Below the pieces are notes generated by a model. It saw only the letters and a list, made by a program, of their open reading frames with translations, was not told the DNA's origin and made no database searches. The position numbers and the translations under genes were made by a program. A stretch of 64,000 bases of DNA from Symsagittifera roscoffensis (Eukaryota > Xenacoelomorpha > Acoela > Convolutidae): contig NC_087065.1 of the NCBI RefSeq assembly GCF_963678635.1, forward strand, positions 63,573,973 through 63,637,972, given 5' to 3'. This document shows, piece after piece, positions 12,101 to 24,100 of the stretch (the first letter of the stretch is position 1; each line of letters starts with the position of its first letter).

Positions 12101-15100
12101 TTGTCAGTGTCTATAAAAGTGAAAAGTAATAAGTATCATCGGAAAAAAAGATTATTTGCTACTATTTACTAAAGCATTAGAATAAAGGCCGTTTGTATGA
12201 GAAAGTAATTTTAATTGAAACAAAATTGTTTTAGATAACCAACAACTAAAGCCTTCCTTCTGTATATGATGCTTCTCATAATCAGAATCGAAAACGGATA
12301 ATTTGGAGAGAAAAAAAATCGGTCAACATTTTGACTAAAACTGGGCAATCTGCAGCTGTACCATCAACGTCGTTCGATGCAAAAAACAATAGGAATTTTG
12401 AAGTGATTTCCAAGAATTTTGTTTTGTTTTTATGAAATAAAATTTTATGGAAAACTCTGTTTGAGTAATATAATCTAATAAACAGTTTTGCTTAAGCTGT
12501 TCGCTCGTCCATTGAAATATTCAGAGTATATTAAGTGTCATTCAATTCTGATCTCGGTCAGTCAGGTCTAGTTATCTATATACCAGATCTGGTCATTTGC
12601 CTACCAGATCTGGTCATCCGTCAACCAGATCTGGTCATCCGTCAACAAGATCTGATCATGTTTGATGCAGACCTGGTCAGAACTGCATGCAAGCAAACTT
12701 GTTAGATCTGATGCAGGTCTCTAGCAGTTGCGCCCATGCATAAAACATGTATGCCCCAGATGTAATGCAGACCCGAAAAATACCTGACTTCTAGATGTTC
12801 AGAAGGGAAAAACTTCCAGCACAGGTTGCAAATCAATTGTTTTAATATATTTTTCTTATATTTAGATTAAGACAAAGAACAAAAAAAGTTTTCCAGCTCA
12901 ATTAGATACGAAATTCAAGGCATTTAAAGTTGTTTGCACATTTTGAACAATTACAGACTTTTTGTAATTCAATTCCCACTTTTTTTCTGCGATTTACTCA
13001 ATTTTCTCAACTTTGTTTCTCTCAACAGTTTTCTTAATTTATTTAGAGTCTTCGTAGGTAGGAGGAATGGATGTTGACTACATTTAAATGTATTCATGTA
13101 TATATGTATGAAAATATTTATTTTGAGAGCAACCGCGCGCAGCAAAAAACGCAAAGTTTCCAAAAATGGCCTTTTGAGTAGTACTTTAAAAAAACTACCG
13201 AAAAAAGTTTGTATGTACCGAGTTGTTTGGCGGAATGGTTACAAAATTACAACGAAGGGAGTTGGTTGTTCTGGTGTCTGGTGGGGTGGGGGAGAATAAT
13301 GGGTGAAGGGATAAACTTTGGTGGGGCTGGGGGTGGGGCATGGGGCAAAGGGACAAACGTTTATGGGGAGTAAAAGCAGAGGGCCAAACAATGTTGGGGT
13401 TACAAAAAGAGACAATTTGGGCCAAACTTTGGTGGGGAGGGGTAACGGGCAAAGGGACAAACTTTGATGGAAGGGTAAAGTCATAGGGCCAAACAATGGT
13501 GGGATACAAACGGAGAAAAGTTGGGGCAAATTTTGTTTGGGGTGGAGTAAGGGGCAAAGGGACAAACCTTGATGGACGGTAAGGGCAGAAGGCTAAACAA
13601 TAGTGGTGATACAAAAGAACAAATGTTGGGGGGAGAATTAGGGGTGCAAAGGGGCAAACGTAGATGGGTGTTATTGGGCAAGTGGGCGAATGTTGATGGA
13701 AAATGGGCTAGGGGCAAACATTGGGTAAAGTTTGGGTTTAGAAATGGAGAGGTCCGTACAGTCACTTTGCAAAATTTCCGTATTACTCTTTTGATAAATG
13801 CAGTACTTCTCGCAAAATTTTGCACGACGTGAAGCAAAAACAAAGTGGAAAAAAATTCATGTTAATTGGTTTTAAATGAATTATATGAAATTTCAAATTT
13901 GATAAAGCAATGGATTATAATCGATGTTTTGTTCCATTTTGCTGCCTGATAGCATCAGGGGAATCGATTATATGGATAACATTTTAGACCCCAAAAATTT
14001 ATTATAATTGATTTTTTTTTTCAGTTTTCTGCGCCGTTTATGGTATCTTACTTTTCTTTACCTCGTTTCCTCTTCTGAGAAAATTTCTATCGAATTTAAC
14101 AGCAGTAGTGTTGTGGGTAAGGATGTCCAGACTAGGCATGGCCTGGAACCCCTGCGACTCCAGGGAGGGGGGCTCTACCCGGTCCAGGAAGTAAGATCGC
14201 CCGTAGTAGTCGTTAACAAGCGCGTTCTTCGAGTGGATTTGAGTGAGTTTACCCCTGATTTGTATTCCTCCAATGAAAATGTAGCGTGTCTGCGTATCTG
14301 TAAAATGAATGACTTGCTCAAAAAGGGTTTAGCCTTTAATGAGGCAGTCATTTTTACAAGGTAATTAATAAAAACATCATGTGATATAATAAAAACAATG
14401 CGAACACGGAAGTCGAAAATAATCAAGAAGCCATCAAACTTTTCAGGGTCTGCAATCCTTAAATTTATCCACGGAGCGATGAAAACTCAAGAGTTTTTCG
14501 ACTCCGTTTAGATTTGGTGACCTGGTGCGAATTGTCCCCTTTCGAAAATTTAAATATTGTCGCTTTCGCTTGTCGATTATTTTTCAAAAATGCTAAATTT
14601 AACTCGCATATTCGCTTTTTTTTCATACGTGAAATCAAATATCCAACAGTTTTTTCAACAGTTTGTGTACGCATACCAATGAATTTTTCGGAAGCTTTTC
14701 GCAAATGGACTAACCTTTGCACTGTATGTCCTTGACCTGGGTAAAGTTGACATACATCCTGGAGTTGTTCAGTGCTATCAAGGCTATCTCTGCCGCATTG
14801 ACCAGGGGCTGGAACTTCCACGTCTTTAGAGAGGAACCAGTGGACAACCAGGCGCCACCTTCATGGTCCTCCACATACGCCTGGAAAAATTTATTTTTTA
14901 ACGAAAAATTTAAAAACGAATCAAAGTTTTGGAAAAAATGTCACAAAAATTTGATTTTGTTCGCAACTTTGAGACAAACATTGGAACGGAAGATTAATCT
15001 TTTTAGGCTTCTTCACAAAATGCCAGCTTATATATTTATGACTAAGTTATAAATCTGGTTTTGGAGAGCCATCGTTTGAATTTTAATGATTTTAATAGAA

Positions 15101-18100
15101 AACAATTTTCCAAAAATTTTGCTACAAAAATAAAAGGTTAAAACTATTTATTCACAAGGGAAAACATCAACATTTCGCGATTAAACACATTTGTGCCCTG
15201 TCTTATTAACTACATAAAATTTCTAACTTCCTTTGATTGTTTTTTCCGTGCTGGGTAAACGAACCAGCGGCTTTTCTACTCAAAGGCGAGGACCTTGTGC
15301 TTTACGACTGATCCCTCAAACGGGATGCAGAGGTACAATTTCTGGCTTAAGCGCTGCCAAGATGATGAAACTTGTGTTTCAATTTGAGTTTCTAACCGAC
15401 TCCGGGTAACTTCTTGTGATTGAGATTAAGTTCAACTTGTCACTCAAACTCTGATAACCACTTATGTCAATCTCCACATTGGCCAGAATCCAGAGAAATT
15501 GTCTGCCAGTTAATCCAATACTTGTTGCCAATCTTAACAATTCCTTGCTCCATTTCTCATTTGCCAAAATGGCGAACTTGAAGAAGTGGGCGTCGCCTTG
15601 TATCTGGGCTAGGTCAGAACTCAGTCGTGTGGGTTTGCGCGAGTCAATTTTGATGAACTTTGAGTCAACATTTAGTTTTTGCTTCCTCGCTGTCTCTAGT
15701 ATTTTCGCTTCGAGAACTGTCGGGTAATGAAAATCAAATGAATCGTCGTAGAATATTACGAAGTTGGCTGAAACAGAAAACAGAATAGAGCATTGTAAAA
15801 AGTGGGACTTGTGACTAGTAATCAGTCGCGGGCTTAGGGGTGGGGCGTCTTACTTCGGGGATTCCACTCCCTGACTGGTTGGCCCTAAATTTTTCTTAAG
15901 GTGCCTTGAAAGTCAATGTATACTAATTTTGATGGGGGAGCGCGTGCCGAAAAAACGCGATTTTTGGGTCAAAAGTGTCCAAAATGGCTCAAAAATGCCT
16001 GTTTTGGCCGTTTTTTTTCCAAACATTTGCCTGCGTATTGAGAAACATTTATTCAAGCATTATTAATCAAGCAATCAAATCCTGTTGCAATGTACCCATT
16101 AAATTTGGACTGGTTGGTTTTTGCTGTTTTTCAAAATGAATGAAAATAATGTTACTTAGTTCATATGCTTGCTTTTTGGTATCACAAATTACTAACGACT
16201 TATGATACGTTTTTGATATAATTTTCTAATAAATTGTTAATAATTGGTGATAGGACGTACTATTGTATGTAACATCGTTTTCATCTAAATTTTAAAAAAA
16301 AACTGTGAAATACACTCTTACTGAGTGCTGTTTGTTGCATAATCTGCTGCACCACGTATGCCACTCTGTCAAATTGGGTTCTTAGGGTGAAGTAGGTAAA
16401 CATGTTGGAAGAAGACGAAGAAGAAGAAGACGATGAAGAAGAAGAGGGGCTGGAAGGCCTCAGGTTCCGATTGTTCTCCTCGCATTTCGCAGTCTCGGCC
16501 AAGTTGATGTAGGGTAACTTCCACTGGTAAGAGACACTCTGCAACCAAATTCAGAACAAAAATCAAATCCAAATCCACCACAAGCGGTTCCAGATGCTTA
16601 GTTATCTTCGTTAAATGTACAATAAATGTCAATTTGAAATCAAAATGTTTGTTGTATTGATTCGGATTTTTTCAAGTAGAATTTCCATGGTTTATTCTGA
16701 TTTAAACAGAGATGCTCAGATTTAAGCTGATTCTGATTTCTGAGGAAGAATGATGGGACTAATTAAAAAGCTAGCTGCAGATTTTACTGATTTACTATTG
16801 CAATTCTTTTATACTCTGCAATTTTAGCAATAGTTTTTTATCAGCAGTAGGAGAAGTTTTTTTGAAAGTTCATCTTCTGTTTTCCAAGATGAGACGATTC
16901 CCCAGCAGCCTAAAGTAGGTGCTAAAAATTTAAAAATAAATAATTAGAAAAGCATAAAAACAAAAAGTTTGAAAAATTTGTCATAATACTGGCTAGTTTC
17001 TTCAGTATTTTGTTGTCAGTATCTTTGCAAATTAGGTCGCAAACTGTCATCCGGCCTGGATTGTTAAACTCAGTACATAAATGGTATTCATGATATTCGT
17101 CTTCATGTTAATCTTATCGTACTAGATACTTTGTTATTTGGTCGGTTGAACTTGATAGACTTCAGACATGAGCTGTTTTTGAGCTGGCTGTAGCTCAGTT
17201 GCCAATAAGTTTTGTCTTTCAACTAGTTGTTTTTATATCGCTTCGGTTAGAACTCTTCGTTTATCAATCCATTCGAAGTCAATAAAAAAGATACTTATAC
17301 ACAGAGGTATGACATGGCGCAGCCAGCAGGATACTCAAAAAACTCGTTGAACAATAACCCGTTTTGGGAGAAGGCGTCAGCTGAACCACCATTAGAGTGG
17401 TCTCAATGGGCAGCAATACTAGAGATATGTTTTGTTTTGATAAGTTTGATTTGATGTGACGATTATAAGAATTGGTCCTCGAACTCATCCAGGTTAGCTC
17501 TCACTTCTGAATCTATAGTTGATGAGATCTCGCTGTATTTATCCATCTCTAATGAAGGGTCTTTCGAGGTCGGGTCAGATAATTTTGAGTTCGAAGAAAT
17601 TTCGAGGAGTTGGGTATTCGTGGTTGATGCTTCAAGTCTGCCCGTCGGGAGTGAGTTTCTTGAAGACCATGACAACGTAGTTTCTGCGACTAGGATCTGT
17701 CTGGGAGGTGCCTCCGCTAATGGAGTCAAAAGACCCGAAGGAGAGTTGACCGAGAAATTAGACAATTCCGGTGCATGAGAGAATACAGAAGTTATCGCCC
17801 CTAGGTCGTCTTTCTCTTGCACCACGTCTATAAATCGTCGATTACCGTAAAACTGTGGGGGCCCACATTTCTACCTGGTCTGGAGTTTCTGGTCTTTGGA
17901 GTCACACTGGTCGTCTGTTCCGGAATACTGTCTATAATAATAGGATTGTCCTGTGATCCTACACTAGTATTCGCGTCGTGTATGACTACAATCTCTCGTG
18001 AGTTGTTGTTTGCTGTCCCTTCTGAGCTCAATGGTGGGGTTTCGGCATGACCTGTAATACTTAAGCCCTGATTAGTCTCGGTGTAGGAGTTTTGAGGTAC

Positions 18101-21100
18101 GTTATTATTGTTCACATCGTCAAAGTAATCCTCGATTATCCCGTCCCACGAATCTAGATTTAAGGAAGATGAACCTGAAGAATGTTTTGGAGAGTCTTGA
18201 GTGGCCGAGCTCGCAGTCGGTGCGCTGGTCCCTGAGCTGATAATCTCCGTTCTCAGGGTGCCTTGTCTCGAGTGGCCAGCTGATATCGATCCAGCTTTCT
18301 TCGGTGGTGAGAGTTTCCTTTTCCCAGCTAAACTCGAATGAATATGAGTATTATGCCCAGTGGGTGTCCGATTCACTATTATCTTTTTCGGCCCCGGGAG
18401 TATTTTTCCTTTTATAGCCAGATCCGATTTACGTAAAACGTGACCATTGTCGAGGGTAACTGTGTGCTCTGAAGAGTCAATTATATCCTTCTTAACTAGA
18501 TTAAAATAAGGGTCCCCATTTTTTCTGTTAGACGCCTTTCTATATAAGTTACCTCCCGTTACTGCTTTTCTTTTTCCCAGTGGATCTAGCGTTCGGGTAG
18601 TGTCATCCGGGGTTGTGCGTAGGCTAAACGTCCTAGCTAATGGCAAGTTTTCTTCTGGGTCCGACGTGCTGTCCCTTTCCTCGTCCAGATAGCCATCTTC
18701 TGCCCCGTCGTGTAATTCCCAGTTAGTAGCCCGCTCTTTGGACAATATAGCCTTTCCTTTATCTAAATGGTCAATATTGGACATAAGATTTTTCCACCTA
18801 GTGTTCGCTACTCTATTAAAATGCTTTTCAAACGGGGTACAGCCGATCGCCGTTTGCTTTGAGATTCTCAGATTCCAGATGATTTTCTCGATCGAATCGT
18901 TTAGAGATGGTTTGGGTATTTCGAATGACATTGCCAGTAATTTCGATTTAATGGTGTACACAAGTCTTTCCACTAGCCCGTTGGATCTGTGGTCTCCGAC
19001 CGTACAGTAAATGATTTCTATATTAAATTTATCGCAGAAGTTTTTGAAATCATGTGAAAGAAAGCATGACCCATGGTCAACTCTAACTTAGTGTAGCGGT
19101 CGATACAAAGAAGGATGTATTTGTTGTTACCCCAACTAGCGTCCAACGGTCCCGCAAAATCCAAATTAATTTCTTCGTTCGCGAATGTCAATGTCGGGAG
19201 TTTCGAAATATTATTGGTGCCTAGTATCACTTTGATGTTCTTACCCGCTTTTAAACATTGGGTACATGTTCTCCCGTGATGGTAGATTTCCCGGTAAATA
19301 TGTGGCCACCACAAATATTCTGCGAGGGATTTCATCCCGAACTGTCCTGGGTGAGTCTCGTGTAACATAGAATTAAAAGTTCCCCTGATGGTAGCTGGGA
19401 CGACTAGTTTGTTGTCTAAAAAGAGTAGTTCATCCTTCACGTGTAAGTCTTTAGCGTAGTTCTTCATGTAAGTCCCGTGTATGCCCATCGGTCGATTCCT
19501 CTTTATCGTCTCGATCAGATCCCACAGCACCTTGTCTTCTCTAGTCATGATCTGAAGCAATTTCTTCGAACAGTGGTTCTCTGGGCGAATTGGGGAATTC
19601 GGCAAATTCAGATCGGCCTTATATCTTCTTAAGAGATCTGCGTGGTCGGGTGGAAGTCTGTCGTCTCTGAATTTGAGAGCAATTTTATGTTCTTCGGGGA
19701 TAATCAAAAGGGGTTCGTTCACTTTGTCCATTGGGAGTTCTTGTTTTTTCTTGTTAGGTGGTATGAGGTGTCTGTTTAGAAGTAAAAAATGTAAGAGGAC
19801 TTTGTCCGAAAAAGTAATACTTTTAAAATTAAATTTTGAATTATCGACTGGTTGACAATTTGTAGTACAATTTTCTGTCCAAGAATGATTGTTGTGGCAA
19901 ATTTTTATCGACTGAGCGATACAAGATATGATAGCAGCAATAATCTTGAGATTGAGTAAAGCTAACGAGCTATTCAGCTGATTCTGACCAATCACGTCGC
20001 TTGAATTTTCGTTTCCCAATGGGATTGTATTAACTCGTGAATTAGTATTTACAGCGACCGTTGGTCTATCTACAGAATTTACAGTAAGTAATTTAGAATC
20101 TATTTTATTCGATAAAATGTTCTGAATTCTGTCGATTGAAGCGACTACAAATTCATCGTCATAATGTGAAATTGGAAGGGCTTTGCCCGAAGGAAGTCTA
20201 GATAAAAGGTCAGTAAAGCCCATGTCCTTTCCTGGTAAATGAGAAATTTTAAAATTGAAAGGTAAGAGTCTGTTTACCCAGCGGGTCAATCGACTGTGCA
20301 TCGTTTTATTGCCATGATTTGCCGAAAGTGCTGATAGTAATGCTTTATGGTCAGTGACTATTTGGAATTCTGTTCCGTACAGGTAGTTTCTGAAATGTTC
20401 TGCAGCCCATACGACTCCCAGCAACTCTAGTTCGTTGGTAGAATATTTCATTTCATGGTTGTTTAAAAATCTGGATGCAAATGCGATTGTTTTCCATTGG
20501 TCGTCCTGTAATTGTTCTAGGGTAGCCCCTAGTCCGCTATGTGAAGCGTCCGTTTTTAGTCTTGTCTTCTCTTTTATATCAAAGTGGCTGTTTTCTGCGA
20601 TTTTTACAATTTCCGTTTTTAACTTCTCAAACGCTATTGAATGGCTGATATCCCATTTGTACAGCGATTTTTTGTTTAGAAGAGGTCGAAGAGGGGAGCT
20701 TAACGTGGATAAATTAGGGACGAATTTTACATATTGGTTTATTGAGCCGAAAAATGAGCGAAGTTCAGAAATATTCTTCGGGGTTGGCAAATTTTTTATT
20801 GCGTCGGCTTTACCGACCAACGGTCGTACTCCATTGCCTGAGATCTTGAAGCCAAGCCATTCGATGTCAGATTTAAAAAATGCGCATTTACCCCATTTCA
20901 CTGCCATGTTGTTCTTATCTTGATAAAATTTTGTGCACTATTGCTTTATGTTCTTCCAGCGATCCATGCGAGGCTACCAGGATGTCGTCTATGTAACAAT
21001 TTGTAAACGGGATATTTTTCAACATTGAGTCCATGACCCGTTGGAATTCATTGGGCATGTCTCCTAATCCGTAAAATCCCGTTAGAAACCGATACGTTCC

Positions 21101-24100
21101 TGTCGTTTCGCCGCCTACTATGCTAAAATTGCACTGTTTACTGGTTTGATTGCAAAGTTGAAGTTGGCTATATGCGTTTTTCAGGTCTAAGTTACTAAAC
21201 CACACTCGCCCGTTGGGTTTTTCTGAAATTTGGAGTGCCACGTTATCTATCAGTTCATGGATATTCGGCATTTGATACTTATTTTTAAAAATTTGATCAT
21301 TTAAAAGCTTGGAATCCAGTGCCAGCTTTATTGAAGTATCCTTTTTCTGAGTGATTACAATTGGACTGATGAAGCAATCTTCGTCGCATTTCTGTAATTT
21401 TATTATGTGACCTTCTTTTTCCATTCTTTTTAATTCATCGTTCACTGCCGCGAGTAAATGGAGTGGTACTCTTCTCCCTTTGGACTGTATTGGTTTAAAA
21501 GGTGTGTGAAAATGGGTTACCTTCCGATCGTTAGGTATTTTCCCCACTCTAGTGAATAAGTTCTTAAACTCATTAAAAATGTTGTCTGATAAAGAAGGTA
21601 AGTTTTTGTACTCACTCTCAAGTGTGGGTTGATTGACCATACAGATTGGTTGTGGGCATTTCCTCTGCGAAATTTCTATGCCCAGTTTGGGTAAATTGTC
21701 GTTCCCCAATATGTTACGCTCGTGTCCGCCGGTTATGAAGAATGGAGTTTCTTCGCTGATCCACCCATTGGACTGTGTTCTGACAATTATTTTTCCCAAG
21801 ATATTGATCGTATCGTTGGTGAATCCGCAGTATAGGTCTTTTATTCTTTTCTCCACTGGGTGTATCTTGAGGTTTGGGTATCTTAATTTAATTTCATGTA
21901 GAATATTCTGTTTAAAAAGCTTACGGGACTTGCTGAATCTACCGGTATGTTCATATTTACAATCATGTCCCAGCCAATGCCTAGGTTCAGGAGTTTCTTT
22001 GTTTCAAGACCATTATTGTCGTAAATAGTTCTGACACTCAACACCGAGAAGTCGTCATCGTCACTCTGTCGGTACTCATTCCACGCATTTATCACGTCGC
22101 ATGATTCTTTTTCTTCCATCCACTAGTTTTCCGGAGGTGTGTATGTACAATTCTCAGTATTTACGAAATTATTTGATACATTATTTACAGTTGGTCTCTT
22201 ATTGCGTGATTTACATAATTTGGCTAAGTGTTCCTTATAGTTGCAATTTTTACAGGTTATTTCCTTCGCTGGGCAAACGCTTAAGTGCCCTTTCGTAAAT
22301 GTATTTCCGCATTTCATGGATGAGTTACTCCTTTCGATGTTTAAGCTTGGTTCTTTTTTGATATGATTGTGGTTACTAAAAGATTTAAAAGTTGTCCCGT
22401 TGGTCGATGACCGTGACATATTTGTCAGTTTCTGGTGGTTAAAATATCCTTTTTCATCAATTAGGGCTTGATTAAGTGCTTCCGACGGGCTTATGGTAGC
22501 TGAAAGTAGCTTCCTCTGGGTGTCTGTGTTCTTCATATTGCAAATGAAGATATCCCTTATCCATTCTGCCTCGTCGGATTCCTTGATGTTGCACGTGCTG
22601 GCTAGGTCCGTCAGTGCTCCCCAGAATTGTTCGTACGACTCACGATCTTTTTGTTTACGATTTAGAAGTTTATATCTTTCGAACGTAGTATTCGGCGGTT
22701 TGTTAAATGATGCGTCTAGTAGAGTCCAGAACTCAGAGAACGATATTGCTAGAATCTTGACTCTCGGGTTCTTTTGTGTATAAACTCTTTTTCCTTCGCT
22801 CCCTAGGGCTAAAAAAAAATTGATCGCAGTTTCTTGTCCGCCTCCGTTCGTCTCATTCCATTAAATTTTCTTTTCTCTTCGTTGATCCGTTTCTCTTCTG
22901 CGGATTCGTACTGTTTCATTGTGCTTTTGTTCCTGCTCTCTCTGTTGGCTTTTTCCGCGTCCGACTCGCTGCCTGTCGCCTGTTCCAAAATTGGAATTTG
23001 CGTCTCCGGTATCTCTGGTCCATGTAGGCTCTCTAAATCCAGATTTTCTTTCGCAATGATCGCCAATTGGAATTGGTCGCTCCATTGGGTCCAGGCATGC
23101 GGTGGCTCTAGGGTGTGATTAGGCCAAAAGGGGGGAATTCCACGCACGTTCGAATCATTTGACTGCACCATAATAAACTATTCTAATTCTAAGTGTCTAT
23201 GTACAAGGTATGTACATAAGCTTAAGTGTTAAAACGATAAAAGGAAGTAGTTGAATTAAGACGATAAAAAGGACAACTGAATTTCCGTTCATATCGACCG
23301 ATGGTCGTAACTAAACTGGTATTAATTAAAATACCGAAGGTCATTATAACAAACTAAAAACAACAGTTCCTCAGCAGCCTAAAGTAAGTGCTAAAAATTT
23401 AAAAATAAATAATTAGAAAAGCATAAAAACAAAAAGTTTGTAAAATTTTTCATAATACTGGCTAGTTTCTTCAGTATTTTGTTGTCAGTATCTTTGCAAA
23501 TTAGGTCGCAAACTGTCATCCGGCCTGGATTGTTAAACTCAGTACATATATGTTATTCATGATATTCGTCTTCATGTTAATCTTATCGTACTAGATACTT
23601 TGTTATTTGGTCGGTTGAACTTGATAGACTTCAGACATGAGCTGTTTTTGAGCTGGCTGTAGCTCAGTTGCCAATAAGTTTTGTCTTTCAACTAGTTGTT
23701 TTTATATCGCTTCGGTTAGAACTCTTCGTTTATCAATCCATTCGAAGTCAATAAAAAAGATACTTATACACAGAGGTATGACATGGCGCAGCCAGCAGGA
23801 TACTCAAAAAACTCGTTGAACAATAACCCGTTTTGGGAGAAGGCGTCAGCTGAACCGCCATTAGAGTGGTCTCAATGGGCAGCAATACTAGAGATTGCAG
23901 TATTCGCAAAGGACGGAATTGAGGTATGAAACCTGCTAAGAGTTAAACCACCACTAATTGAACCTTCAGAACCTAATTACGAGGTCGAAATAACGGGCAA
24001 GACGGAAGCAAAGAGAAAGAATCGGGATGTTCAAAATCAGGAAAAACGAGTCGGTTGGTGAAACCACGTTGTAAAAGCTCGGGAGAAAGGAGTACTATGC

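Larger units (their letters stand above)
11623..14132. other. Receptor intron 6
   Basis: This intron of 2.5 kb holds the palindromic 21-bp repeat (12582-12656) and the G-rich minisatellite (13262-13740). A block at 13911-13980 carries GGATTATAATCGATG and AATCGATTATATGG in partial inverted arrangement, a pattern also present in each unit of the array at 39.8-64 kb. The rest is plain AT-rich sequence. The long frames of both strands across 13.2-13.8 kb are a by-product of the minisatellite. Confidence 0.6.
17427..23366 (-). mobile_element. Element A: Ty3/gypsy-type LTR retrotransposon, no 3' LTR
   Basis: Minus-strand order is putative 5' LTR (23172-23365), primer-binding site (from 23170 down), gag with zinc knuckle, protease, reverse transcriptase, RNase H, integrase, then a long Ser/Thr/Asn-rich tail that ends at 17463. 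That RT-RH-IN order is the Ty3/gypsy arrangement. Only 36 bp separate the last stop from the B duplicate, with no polypurine tract or 3' LTR. Frames are long but interrupted by at least four shifts and an integrase deletion, so this copy is inactive. Flanking 529-bp direct repeats show how it sits within B. Confidence 0.93.
23367..23895 (+). repeat. Right copy of the 529-bp direct duplication
   Basis: This is identical in layout to 16898-17426: host-like flank, B 5' LTR, primer-binding site and gag start. It runs on without a break into the B gag (TGCAGTATTCGC), so this is the native copy with respect to the rest of element B. Confidence 0.92.

Noticed and set aside
13195-13843. Long overlapping frames on both strands (up to 139 codons, Pro/Leu/Phe-rich)
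   Set aside because: They coincide with the 105-bp G-rich minisatellite; lack of stops follows from base composition and repetition.
17180-17240. tRNA-like GCTGGCTGTAGCTCAGTTGCC inside the B LTR
   Set aside because: It resembles a tRNA D-arm (TAGCTCAGTTG) but no acceptor, anticodon or T-arm can be folded around it; it is part of the U3 sequence in all three LTR copies.
17463-17861. Possible env gene of element A
   Set aside because: There is no signal peptide, membrane segment, Cys pattern or furin-like site; the composition matches the preceding disordered tail.
16898-23895. The 529-bp repeats as LTRs of element A
   Set aside because: They contain the LTR, PBS and gag start of B in the opposite orientation and do not adjoin the A primer-binding site; 194 bp of unrelated sequence lies between.
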